This document shows positions 1 to 6,226 of a DNA stretch of 13,814 bases, in pieces. A program made the translations under genes and the position numbers. The DNA comes from Methanobacteriota archaeon (lineage in GTDB: Archaea; Thermoplasmatota; Thermoplasmata; RBG-16-68-12), in contig VBMR01000151.1 in assembly GCA_005878325.1 (NCBI GenBank), positions 1 through 13,814 of the forward strand. The letters run 5' to 3'. Each line of letters opens with the position of its first letter. Position 1 is the first letter of the stretch. Under the pieces are notes generated by a model. That model was not told the DNA's origin and did no database searches. It worked only from the letters and a program-made list of their open reading frames with translations.

Positions 1-45
1 GGTACGTGCGAGGTAAGTGGCCCGCAAGGGCGGGATGGAAACGAT

Positions 46-915
46 CTATCGCCTGGACCTCGCCCCTCCCGAGATTCGTTCGCGTACGAGCCGATGGACG
101 AACTCCGTCTGAAGGATCATCTCGCGATTGAGGGACACTTGGACGGATTCGACACCGGGGAGTCTCCTGAGGTTCTCCAAGGTCTGCGTCAGCTCTCCGA
201 GACTGTCCGCGCGGCAGAAAAGGTACTTCCTCGGCTGGTTCTTTGTTTCGTGAATGAGAACGGTGTCCCCGATCACGCGCTTCAGTTCCGCGAAGGGACC
301 GCGGCCCGAGACCACGAGATTGTAGACGAGGACCCCGGAGTCGGCTGGGAGGCCGAGTCGGGCGACGACGTAGATCGCCTCGCTTTGCGTGAGGCGAGCC
401 AGATGCGAGCGAACGGTCTTCGGGCTGAGCCCGGTCGAATTCGAGAGATCCTCGATTGACTCTAGCGGCGTGTCGATGAGCGAATCGAGGATCCGCCAGT
501 CGAGGCCGGAGAGTTTCCCGGTCCATCCGGATTCCGCGGTCCCGTGCCAGCTCGGTCGTCGTCCCAGGAATCGGGCGAGCGTTTCCACCCCTCGCTTCGC
601 GTCGCGCGGCCAAAGTTCCACCGTCAACCCTCCGTCGACCTTCCACGCCACCCATGCGACATCGGGTGCCTCCGACGCCCGCACGGCGTCCGCACGAGTC
701 CATTCCTTGTCGAAGGACACGAGCACGTCCTCGCGGCCGAAGATTGTGGGATCGATCGAGACCCAGTAGCCCTGCACGATGCCCCGTCCCTCGAGGCGGC
801 GGAGTCTCTCCCGAATCGCGGGGGCCGACAGGGACAAGCGGCGGCCGAGGGACCGGAAGCTTTGTCGAGCGTCCTCGCTCAGGATCGCGAGAAGGCGAAA
901 GTCTTTCGCGTCCAC
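46..915 (-). CDS. Tandem-HTH Lrp/AsnC-like transcriptional regulator
   Basis: A 289-residue protein with two winged-helix halves. The first (residues about 1-53) is typical Lrp/AsnC: residues 4-13 (KDFRLLAILS), then a recognition helix near LSAPAIRERLRRLE and the wing GIVQGYWVSID. A RAM-like alpha/beta stretch follows (about 60-118). A second HTH (about 136-185, GLDWRILDSL then LSPKTVRSHLARL) leads into a second sensor-like segment to about 265. Ordinary Lrp proteins are about 150 residues with one HTH, so this is a duplicated-architecture member, a form I associate with Thermoplasmata and other euryarchaea. Family role: DNA-binding regulator, possibly responding to small molecules; target unknown. 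The start is GTG with no Shine-Dalgarno, but a TATA-like box lies 24-31 nt upstream, fitting a leaderless transcript. It is divergent from the reductase and exporter genes to its right, so those or itself are candidate targets (inference). Confidence 0.88.
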   Translation of the reverse strand: MDAKDFRLLAILSEDARQSFRSLGRRLSLSAPAIRERLRRLEGRGIVQGYWVSIDPTIFGREDVLVSFDKEWTRADAVRASEAPDVAWVAWKVDGGLTVELWPRDAKRGVETLARFLGRRPSWHGTAESGWTGKLSGLDWRILDSLIDTPLESIEDLSNSTGLSPKTVRSHLARLTQSEAIYVVARLGLPADSGVLVYNLVVSGRGPFAELKRVIGDTVLIHETKNQPRKYLFCRADSLGELTQTLENLRRLPGVESVQVSLNREMILQTEFVHRLVRERISGGARSRR

Positions 916-938
916 ACGGGGTCGATGGGGTCGGGCCT

Positions 939-946
939 TCTAAAAC
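939..946 (-). promoter_or_regulatory. TATA-like box of the Lrp-type regulator
   Basis: On the minus strand the sequence reads GTTTTAGA, an A/T-rich island in GC-rich surroundings. It lies 24-31 nt before the GTG start at 915, the spacing expected for an archaeal TATA box of a leaderless mRNA. Assigned from spacing and composition only. Confidence 0.5.
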
Positions 947-1007
947 TCCCCGAATCGAAAGGGGCGGCTAACGAGATCCCAAATCACGCGGACTCATTGG
1001 ACCGGAC

Positions 1008-1265
1008 ATGCGCACCGATCAAACGCATTCCAATAGTCGTGTGAACGCCGGTGTCCTGGAGGCCTTCCTGGCGCACATCTCGATTCGCCGGGTGGAAGGC
1101 GCCGAAGCAGACGATCTCCTCGTGGAAGTCCAGAAGTGGTGGGATTGCGACGTTCCGTTCGGTCCTTCGCCGGAAATCGCGGTCCTGTCTGCGTACGCCA
1201 ACGGACCGGGCCACGGGAGCGTCCGTATCGGGACGCACCGCGCGAATGCCGGAGGGAGATCATGA
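1008..1265 (+). CDS. Possible small protein of unknown function
   Basis: An 85-residue ORF whose TGA overlaps the ATG of the next gene (ATGA), typical of translational coupling. Codon third positions are mostly G or C after the first dozen codons, as in neighbouring genes. The first eleven codons are A/T-richer, so the real start may be the GTG at 1041. I recognise no family; visible features are a WWDCDVPFGP segment in the middle and no membrane helix. A weak A/T patch (981-986) is 22-27 nt before the ATG. If this ORF is not real, the gap between the regulator and the reductase is about 345 bp with nothing else I can name. Confidence 0.4.
   Translation: MRTDQTHSNSRVNAGVLEAFLAHISIRRVEGAEADDLLVEVQKWWDCDVPFGPSPEIAVLSAYANGPGHGSVRIGTHRANAGGRS
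1251..1258 (+). promoter_or_regulatory. Shine-Dalgarno of the NAD(P)-binding reductase gene
   Basis: GGAGGGAG ends three bases before the ATG at 1262. It fixes that ATG as the start, against the in-frame ATG at 1136 that would add an unrelated-looking arginine-rich leader. It also shows that internal genes here use ribosome-binding sites even though first genes look leaderless. Confidence 0.7.
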
Positions 1266-1915
1266 AAATCGCGGTGATTGGCTCAACCGGCCGCACAGGA
1301 CGGCTCGTCTTGGACGAAGGTCTCCGCCGCGGGTATGGCCTGACCGCGTTCACTCGCCGTCCCGCGGGCCTCTCGGGAGTCGAGGGCCTCCGCGCGGTTA
1401 TCCAGGGAGATGGTCGAAACCTCCAGGACATGAGACAGGCGCTCCGAGGCCAGGATGCGGTCATCTCGATCGTGTCGCCCGAAGGGCGGGGTCCCACCAC
1501 GGTCGCGAGCGATGCCGCCCGCGCCTTGCTCGCGGCGATGCAGGAGGCGGGTGTCCGTCGCGTCGTCTCCGTCAGCGTGTACGCCCTTCAAGGGCGTCGG
1601 CCGTGGATCTTGATCAACCTGGTCCGGTGGTTGCTCCGGAAACCGTATGCCGACTTCGCACGGATGGAGCGGGCGATCGCGGACAGCGGGCTTGACTGGA
1701 CCATCGTTCGACCTCCACGGTTGACGAACGGCCCTGCGACCGGTCTCGTCCGGAGCGAAGCCGGATGCGAAGACTTCGCCCACGGTCCGTACTCCATTTC
1801 GCGCGCGGATCTCGCCGCGGTCTTGTTGGATCTCGCCGCAGACTCCCAACACGTGGGAGAGATTCTCCTCGTGAGCGCGCGTAAGAAACCACGGAACAGC
1901 GCCGGTCGTTTGTAA
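1262..1915 (+). CDS. NAD(P)-binding oxidoreductase (BLVRB/NmrA-like SDR)
   Basis: A 217-residue Rossmann-fold protein of the atypical short-chain dehydrogenase type, close in style to biliverdin reductase B/flavin reductase and NmrA-like proteins. The N-terminus MKIAVIGSTGRTGRLV carries the G-x-x-G-x-x-G dinucleotide motif (residues 7-13). Further hallmarks are AFTRRP after strand 2 (basic residues that often favour NADP), GQDAVIS, RRVVSVSV at strand 5, and GLDWTIVRPPRLT, the usual segment ahead of the substrate region. Length matches the family (about 205-220). Substrate cannot be read from sequence; quinone, flavin or another small molecule is possible. The start is set by the GGAGGGAG site and the 4-bp overlap with the preceding small ORF. 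An MFS transporter follows 42 bp downstream on the same strand, so the two could be co-transcribed. Confidence 0.85.
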   Translation: MKIAVIGSTGRTGRLVLDEGLRRGYGLTAFTRRPAGLSGVEGLRAVIQGDGRNLQDMRQALRGQDAVISIVSPEGRGPTTVASDAARALLAAMQEAGVRRVVSVSVYALQGRRPWILINLVRWLLRKPYADFARMERAIADSGLDWTIVRPPRLTNGPATGLVRSEAGCEDFAHGPYSISRADLAAVLLDLAADSQHVGEILLVSARKKPRNSAGRL

Positions 1916-1957
1916 ACCAATACGTAGAAGTCCATCTTCGAGCTCCCGCCGCGGCGA

Positions 1958-3196
1958 ATGGAGTCCACCGTACCGGCGGCCGCGGGGCACCTTCCCGAAG
2001 GGCGGCGCTTCGGGTTTTCCGAGGTTCCGCGGAAGGTCCGTTGGATCATCTGCGTAAATGCGGGCGGCGGGATCGCCTTCGGCTATCTCATGATCTTCCT
2101 CACGGCCTATCTTCCGCAGATCGGGATCGAAGCGGGAACGATCGGCCTCCTCCTGGGAGCAAACGGCGCCGCGACGGTCCTGTTCGCGATCCCCCTCGGC
2201 CTCTATTCGGATCGTCGAGGCCGGAAACGTCCCCTCATCGCGGCCTCCGCCGTCCTGCCCGTCATGATTCTCATTTTCGGTCTCACGACCGACCTGGTCT
2301 GGCTCCTCCTCGCGTCCCTCGTTGCCGGCGTCGCGGAGGGCGCCCTCCTCTCGACCTGGAACGCGATCATCGCGGACCAGACGACGCCAGACCAGCGGGG
2401 CGCGGCGTTCGCTCTGTCGTTCGTCCTCGGCAACATCTTTGGGGGCATCGGTTCCGCGCTCCCCATCGCCTTCCCGGCCATCGAGGGGGCGACAGGATGG
2501 GATAGCCACACCGTTCACGTGCTGGCCCTTGTCGCGACGGACGCCGTCGCGGCCCTCGTGCCCATCGCCCTCTTCGTCCTCCTGCGGGACTATCGGGAGA
2601 TCCTCCGGCCGCCGGAGGCGCGGCCCAAGACGACGAACTGGTCGCGTCTCCTCAAGTTTTCCGGATTGAATGGATTGATCGGTCTGGGCGCCGGGTTCTT
2701 CATTCCTCTCTTGGCGACGTGGCTCCTCCTGAAACACGGTGTGCCGGACACTTACAGCGGTCCCCTTCTGGCGGTGTCGAACATCACGATCGGCTTGTCC
2801 GCCGTCGGAAGCGCGGCCCTGGCGAGGCAGGTCGGCCCCGTGCGGGCGATCGTGACGGCGCAGGGCCTCTCGACGGCCTTCCTCCTGAGCCTCGCGTTCG
2901 TGGGGAGTCCCGTGCTCGCGGCCGGCTTGTACATGGTTCGAGCCGGACTCATGAACATGTCCGCGCCGATCGCGGACTCCTTCCTCATGGGGATTGTGAC
3001 GCCGGAACAGAGGGGGCTTGCGAGCGCCGTGAACTCGATTATCTGGCGCCTCCCGAACAGCATCACGACGGTCATCGGGGGCATCCTGATGGAGAGCGGC
3101 CAGCTCGATTTGCCGATCTTCCTCGCGACCATCTTCTACGTCCTCTCCATCAGCGGATTCTACACGGTCTTCCGCCGCGTGACGCCGACCATATGA
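1958..3196 (+). CDS. MFS transporter, probable drug or metabolite exporter
   Basis: A 412-residue polytopic membrane protein with the spacing of a 12-helix major facilitator. After a soluble N-terminus of about 27 residues, hydrophobic segments begin at WIICVNAGGGIAFGYLMIF. The MFS signature loop between helices 2 and 3 is intact: GLYSDRRGRKRP at residues 81-92, matching G-x-x-x-D-R-x-G-R-K/R. A weaker repeat of that signature (ARQVGPVRAI) lies in the second half, and the polar loop RDYREILRPPEARPKTTN separates the halves. Family role: proton-coupled transport, often efflux; the substrate is unknown. A TATA-like ATACGTA (1920-1926) precedes the ATG by 32-38 nt, so it may have its own promoter. 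Its TGA lies one base from the stop of the convergent ORF on the minus strand. Confidence 0.9.
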   Translation: MESTVPAAAGHLPEGRRFGFSEVPRKVRWIICVNAGGGIAFGYLMIFLTAYLPQIGIEAGTIGLLLGANGAATVLFAIPLGLYSDRRGRKRPLIAASAVLPVMILIFGLTTDLVWLLLASLVAGVAEGALLSTWNAIIADQTTPDQRGAAFALSFVLGNIFGGIGSALPIAFPAIEGATGWDSHTVHVLALVATDAVAALVPIALFVLLRDYREILRPPEARPKTTNWSRLLKFSGLNGLIGLGAGFFIPLLATWLLLKHGVPDTYSGPLLAVSNITIGLSAVGSAALARQVGPVRAIVTAQGLSTAFLLSLAFVGSPVLAAGLYMVRAGLMNMSAPIADSFLMGIVTPEQRGLASAVNSIIWRLPNSITTVIGGILMESGQLDLPIFLATIFYVLSISGFYTVFRRVTPTI

Positions 3197-3197
3197 G

Positions 3198-4547
3198 TCA
3201 GGCATCGCGGTTCCAGACGATCAGGATGTGTCGGAGGCCGACGCCCAGCTCGTGGAGCCGGGTCAGCAGGAAGAGCCGAGGTCCGTTCGGGAGCACGCCT
3301 CCAAAGGTCGGGGCGAAGGGGAGGCCCCAGGTCGTCCCGCGCACCTGCCGGAATCCGTGGGTCCGGGCCAGCCGCCCCATCTCCCGAAGGGAGGCCCCTT
3401 CGATCCGATGGCTCTGCGGGTTTCCGTCGTACCGGTCGAAGAATTCCGGATGGAGGAGCATTTGTCTCGCCCCGGTTCGGGAGAGAATCCTCCTCGCCCA
3501 TGTGCGGGGCAGGATCCGGAGGAACACGAGGACGATCGACTCGGTGTTTGGCGTCGTCAGGATGAGCCGTCCCCCTGGCTTGAGGATGCGGTGGACCTCA
3601 TCGAGGAACGCTCCCGGAGCCTGCAGATGTTCGTACACTTCCGACGCGACCAGCGCATCGACGGATCCGCTACGGAAGGGCAGGCCCGCGTCCGCGCTGG
3701 CCAGGACATATTCCACGCGGTCCTGCGGCGCCGCGACCTTCCGGAGGGCTCCCGGATCGACGTCCACGCCGACCGCGACCTCGTTCCCCGGAAGAAGCGG
3801 CAGGCATCGCGTCGCGATCCCAGAGCCGGAGCCCACCTCCACGACCACCCGGTGCGGGGACTCCAGCAGGGTCTCGAGGAGCATAGCGGTCCGCATCACA
3901 TCGTAGGCCACGGTGGGGTCCGCCGCATCGCCGGGAATGTTCGTGTGAGCTATCGTCTGCGCCGTCCGGGAGTGGGGCCGCAACGGAGGCGCGCAAGACC
4001 TCACGGGATACAAGTCGCTTTGCGCCAGACCGGCCCCGGGAGGGCTAGAGCCACCGATGGCGGCCCGGGTAGAAGACGGGCCGTCGGTCTGGGAATTTCT
4101 CTTTGTACCGGAGGTACCGTTTCCGTTGATCCGGCCCGTGCGGTCGACATAGGGATCGACGTAGGAGAACACGAGGTCTCGGATGCGGCGGAAGACCGGC
4201 TTCCTCCCGTGGAGCCCCGGGTCCCGGGACCGGGAGACCGTGCCGAACCGGGGCCCGTCCCGGAACAGGAAGAGCACATGGTCGATGTCGTCCTGGGACT
4301 CGAGGTCGAGGACGGTCGGCGGGTAGCCGTGCTGCTCGAGGATCGTCGCCGCGGACAGGGCTGCCTCTAAGCAATGGGCCTTGTGCGCCCGGACGACCCC
4401 GCGAAACGTGCGGAGCGTCTCCCCGTGCTCCTCGTGATTGTACGGGAGCGACTCGAGCCACCGTTGCACGGCCTCGGGGGTCCGGCAAGCCTGGATGATG
4501 CGGCGTTCGGAAGACGTGAACCGCGACCAGGGGGGCGCCGGGCTCAT
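3198..4547 (-). CDS. Methyltransferase ORF joined to transglutaminase-like N-terminus
   Basis: The open frame encodes 449 residues with two unrelated parts. Residues 20-140 resemble a transglutaminase-like cysteine domain: candidate nucleophile Cys59 (AHCLEAA), His90 (DDIDHVLF) and Asp109 (SRSRDPGLHGRKP). Residues 230-449 are a class I SAM methyltransferase: motif I VVVEVGSGSG (234-243), acidic VDVDP (261-265), DALVASEVYEHL (297-308) and ILKPGGRLILTTPN (321-334). The stretch 145-205 between them looks like low-complexity out-of-frame translation. I therefore suspect two genes: a broken first one, and a methyltransferase starting at the GTG at 4004 (268 residues). A true fusion is not excluded. 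The methyl acceptor is unknown. The ATG at 4547 overlaps the TGA of the upstream oxidoreductase by 4 bp, so the two are coupled. Confidence 0.7.
   Translation of the reverse strand: MSPAPPWSRFTSSERRIIQACRTPEAVQRWLESLPYNHEEHGETLRTFRGVVRAHKAHCLEAALSAATILEQHGYPPTVLDLESQDDIDHVLFLFRDGPRFGTVSRSRDPGLHGRKPVFRRIRDLVFSYVDPYVDRTGRINGNGTSGTKRNSQTDGPSSTRAAIGGSSPPGAGLAQSDLYPVRSCAPPLRPHSRTAQTIAHTNIPGDAADPTVAYDVMRTAMLLETLLESPHRVVVEVGSGSGIATRCLPLLPGNEVAVGVDVDPGALRKVAAPQDRVEYVLASADAGLPFRSGSVDALVASEVYEHLQAPGAFLDEVHRILKPGGRLILTTPNTESIVLVFLRILPRTWARRILSRTGARQMLLHPEFFDRYDGNPQSHRIEGASLREMGRLARTHGFRQVRGTTWGLPFAPTFGGVLPNGPRLFLLTRLHELGVGLRHILIVWNRDA
4045..4547 (-). pseudogene. Transglutaminase-like gene, apparently frame-broken
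   Basis: From the ATG at 4547 the protein reads normally to about residue 142 (YVDPYVDRTGRING). In the alternative minus-strand frame, the DNA just downstream reads RYLRYKEKFPDRRPVFYPGR, then HRWL and a TAG at 4045-4047. That peptide looks like a natural C-terminus, while the primary frame there gives low-complexity sequence. From memory, homologues of this family carry several dozen further residues between the DRTGRI segment and a YKxxxPDR...YYPGR ending, so a short out-of-frame deletion fits better than a single-base slip. The inverted repeat GTACC-GGA-GGTAC (4105-4117) lies beside the join. It may be a pseudogene or an assembly/sequencing error. Confidence 0.5.
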
Positions 4548-5164
4548 CGAAGGAGGTCTCGCGCTTGCCGGGCCGTCATCGGTCGCCCATAGAGAGAAGA
4601 GTTGGGTCGCTGGCGGCGCCCGCCTTCCCTCAAGGAGCCCGTGTGGACGGGGGCGAAACCGATCTGCTCAATCAGCTTCGCGACCACGGCCGTCGCTTCC
4701 GGGTCGTCCGCGGCAAGGAAGATGGCCTGGCGGTCCTCCATGGGCCCTTGGAGCCGGGATCCGGTTTCGAGCGTCTTCCAATAGATCGTGTTGAAGGCCT
4801 TTACGAGGCGTGCCTTGGGCATCCGCTTGGCCACCTCCTCGCTCGACGTCCGGTCTCCCAGGTCGATGACATGGCCTGTCGCGCTGTAGGGGTTCATGGC
4901 GTCAATCACGACTTTTCCCGCAAACCCCTCCGCCGGAGGGAGTTCGTCGATCCTCCGCCACGGCATGCCGAGGACGATGACGTCGCCGAACTTTACCGCT
5001 CCCTCTGGCGTCTCCGCATGGACGTTGCCGCCAATCGAGGCGACGAGGGACGCAAGGGTGTCCGGTCCCCTCGAATTGGAGACGGCGACGTCATGCCCCG
5101 CATTGGCGAACAATCGCGCCAGCGTCCCGCCGATGTGTCCGGCCCCGATGATCCCGATTTGCAT
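4544..5164 (-). CDS. F420-dependent NADP oxidoreductase-like protein
   Basis: A 206-residue single-domain Rossmann protein of the NADP oxidoreductase, coenzyme F420-dependent family. The N-terminus MQIGIIGAGHIGGTLARLF carries GxGxxG. After strand 2 comes VSNSRGPDTL, the Ser/Arg-rich loop that binds the 2'-phosphate of NADP in this family. KVVIDAMNPY and RLVKAFNTIYW are also family hallmarks. Genuine F420:NADP oxidoreductases move hydride between F420H2 and NADP. The NSRGP subgroup includes members not shown to use F420, so cofactor use is uncertain. I prefer the ATG at 5164 over the in-frame TTG at 5170, because GGAGGT (5172-5177) then sits 7 nt upstream. A 27-bp inverted repeat lies 48-74 nt upstream. 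The gene is first of a coupled pair with the transglutaminase/methyltransferase ORF. Confidence 0.85.
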   Translation of the reverse strand: MQIGIIGAGHIGGTLARLFANAGHDVAVSNSRGPDTLASLVASIGGNVHAETPEGAVKFGDVIVLGMPWRRIDELPPAEGFAGKVVIDAMNPYSATGHVIDLGDRTSSEEVAKRMPKARLVKAFNTIYWKTLETGSRLQGPMEDRQAIFLAADDPEATAVVAKLIEQIGFAPVHTGSLREGGRRQRPNSSLYGRPMTARQARDLLR

Positions 5165-5171
5165 GACCAAT

Positions 5172-5177
5172 ACCTCC
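5172..5177 (-). promoter_or_regulatory. Shine-Dalgarno of the F420-dependent oxidoreductase-like gene
   Basis: Minus-strand GGAGGT, seven bases before the ATG at 5164. It decides against the nearer TTG at 5170, which would leave only one base of spacing. Confidence 0.7.
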
Positions 5178-5211
5178 TGTGGGTCCGCGGGGGTCGATGA
5201 CGTCGCCCGCT

Positions 5212-5238
5212 ATGGACATTCGGGACACGCCTGTCCAT
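5212..5238. promoter_or_regulatory. Perfect 7-bp inverted repeat, candidate operator
   Basis: ATGGACA (5212-5218) and TGTCCAT (5232-5238) are exact reverse complements with a 13-bp spacer, so the half-sites are 20 bp centre to centre, about two helical turns. This is the geometry expected for a dimeric helix-turn-helix protein. The site lies in the untranslated region between the oxidoreductase (leftward) and adenylate kinase (rightward). It overlaps the start point predicted from the TATA-like stretch at 5246-5255. The regulator is unknown. Confidence 0.45.
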
Positions 5239-5245
5239 CCCATTC

Positions 5246-5255
5246 TCAATATCAG
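5246..5255 (-). promoter_or_regulatory. Possible TATA box of the oxidoreductase operon
   Basis: Minus-strand CTGATATTGA is the most A/T-rich stretch upstream of the gene. It would place transcription start near 5220-5225 and give a leader of about 60 nt, consistent with this gene having a Shine-Dalgarno site. Weak evidence. Confidence 0.3.
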
Positions 5256-5308
5256 GTAGGAGATCGCAATTGGCCAGCAAGGGCCGTCCGAAGACTCGAC
5301 GCATCGAC

Positions 5309-5339
5309 TTGCGGGACCAACCTCCGGCGGTGGTCGCAA
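5309..5339 (+). other. Bulged hairpin upstream of adenylate kinase
   Basis: TTGC (5309-5312) pairs with GCAA (5336-5339) and GACCA (5315-5319) with TGGTC (5331-5335). There is a two-base GG bulge, and the loop can form two more C-G pairs. It lies 65-95 nt before the adenylate kinase ATG and upstream of the TATA-like stretch, so it is unlikely to be in that mRNA. It could be a protein-binding dyad or chance in GC-rich DNA. Confidence 0.3.
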
Positions 5340-5370
5340 CTCCTCGGAATGTGATTTCGCGGACCAAAGT

Positions 5371-5378
5371 CTTTTGAC
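5371..5378 (+). promoter_or_regulatory. TATA-like box of adenylate kinase
   Basis: CTTTTGAC lies 26-33 nt before the ATG at 5404, giving a leaderless or nearly leaderless mRNA. This supports the ATG at 5404 over the in-frame TTG at 5374, which falls inside the box. Confidence 0.4.
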
Positions 5379-5403
5379 CGAAGAGTTCTTTGTCACGGGT
5401 CCT

Positions 5404-6033
5404 ATGCGACTCGTCCTCCTCGGTCCCCCCGGGGCCGGCAAAGGGACTCAGGCCGAGAAGCTCTCGGTCTACTTCGGGATCCCGCGAATTTCCACCGGGG
5501 ATATCCTCCGTCACAACGTGGCGCAGAACACGGAGCTGGGCAAGAAGGCGAAGTCCTACATGGACTCCGGGCAGCTCGTGCCCGACGACCTCGTCGTCAA
5601 GATGGTCGAGCACCGGCTCAAGGAGTCGGACGCGAGGAAGGGCTTCATCCTGGACGGCTTCCCTCGGACCATCGCGCAGGCGGACGCCCTCCTGAAGATG
5701 ACGAAGATCGATGCCGTCCTCAGCTTTTTCCTCGAGCCGGAAGAGCTGATCAAGCGGAACACGGGCCGACGCGTATGCCCGAAGGACGACACCGTGTACC
5801 ACGTCCTCATGAACCCGCCTAAGAAACCGGGCGTGTGCGACAAGTGTGGCACCGCGCTGATCGTTCGCGCGGACGACCGCGAGGACGTCGTCCGGAAGCG
5901 GATCGAGACATACGAGAAGCAGACTGCCCCCCTGATCAAATACTACCGGGACCGCGGCATGTTCCGCGAGGTGTACGCGACCGGCCTCATCGAGGAGATT
6001 TTCCTCCGGGCGGTCGAGGCGCTCAAGGCTTAG
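5404..6033 (+). CDS. adk: Adenylate kinase (bacterial-type long form, metal-binding LID)
   Basis: A 209-residue enzyme that interconverts ATP + AMP and 2 ADP in the cytoplasm. The order is the standard long form: P-loop GPPGAGKGT (residues 7-15), AMP-binding RISTGDILR (28-36), DGFPRT (84-89), GRRVCP at the start of the LID, then the LID to core return RADDRED and RIETYEKQTAPLI. The LID has C125-x2-D128 and C145-x2-C148, so three Cys and one Asp can form the structural zinc site. An Asp in place of a Cys is known in this family, for example in Bacillus subtilis, though there at a different position. Length fits bacterial Adk (about 210-220) and not the archaeal short form (about 190). MRLVLLGPPGAGKGT is the normal family start. 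Confidence 0.95.
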   Translation: MRLVLLGPPGAGKGTQAEKLSVYFGIPRISTGDILRHNVAQNTELGKKAKSYMDSGQLVPDDLVVKMVEHRLKESDARKGFILDGFPRTIAQADALLKMTKIDAVLSFFLEPEELIKRNTGRRVCPKDDTVYHVLMNPPKKPGVCDKCGTALIVRADDREDVVRKRIETYEKQTAPLIKYYRDRGMFREVYATGLIEEIFLRAVEALKA

Positions 6034-6051
6034 GCGGTCGGGAGCGCATCA

Positions 6052-6059
6052 TCAAATAG
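6052..6059 (+). promoter_or_regulatory. TATA-like box of tRNA-Arg
   Basis: TCAAATAG lies 25-32 nt before the mature tRNA 5' end at 6084. It is the only A/T-rich patch between the adenylate kinase stop and the tRNA. Position and composition fit an archaeal tRNA promoter. Confidence 0.5.
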
Positions 6060-6083
6060 GGCCGGGCCTCTTGCGGCGGCTGC

Positions 6084-6157
6084 GCCCCTGTAGGTTAGTT
6101 TGGACAGACTACAGGCCTGCGGAGCCTGAGACTGGGGTTCAAATCCCCACAGGGGCG
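6084..6157 (+). tRNA. tRNA-Arg (anticodon GCG)
   Basis: A complete 74-nt cloverleaf. The acceptor is GCCCCTG with CAGGGGC plus discriminator G. The D arm GGTT/GACT contains G18G19 in AGTTTGGACA. The anticodon stem is CAGGC/GCCTG with loop CTGCGGA, so the anticodon at 6119-6121 is GCG and reads the Arg codon CGC. A 4-nt variable region follows, and the T arm TGGGG/CCCCA has loop TTCAAAT. The anticodon loop has seven bases and no intron. The 3' CCA is not encoded (TCC follows), as is common in archaea. CGC is a frequent Arg codon in the neighbouring genes. Confidence 0.95.
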
Positions 6158-6192
6158 TCCGGACCGCCGCGACAGCGGGTGGATTCGGAGTC

Positions 6193-6200
6193 TCTTTAAG
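6193..6200 (+). promoter_or_regulatory. TATA-like box of the surface-protein gene
   Basis: TCTTTAAG lies 27-34 nt upstream of the ATG at 6227 in otherwise GC-rich DNA, fitting a leaderless transcript. Confidence 0.55.
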
Positions 6201-6226
6201 GACCGAGTCGCCTCCTATCCACGACC

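Noticed and set aside
20..31. GCCC-GCAA-GGGC hairpin with a GNRA-type loop downstream of the first gene
   Set aside because: Only four pairs, no T-run and no context at the window edge; too weak to call a terminator.
1283..3205. 640-residue minus-strand ORF
   Set aside because: It lies antisense to the reductase and the MFS exporter, which have clear family motifs. Its Arg/Glu/Asp/Gly-rich composition is the usual antisense shadow in GC-rich DNA.
4093..4117. Direct repeat CGGTAC on the minus strand as a deletion hotspot
   Set aside because: The copies are nine bases apart, so a deletion between them would keep the frame. They encode a plausible RYLRY segment.
3228..4370. 380-residue plus-strand ORF opposite the methyltransferase
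   Set aside because: Shadow composition and no motif; the minus strand has intact methyltransferase motifs.
4993..5802. 269-residue minus-strand ORF across the adenylate kinase promoter
   Set aside because: Antisense to adenylate kinase and out of frame with the oxidoreductase. It ends in a frame-shifted reading of that gene.
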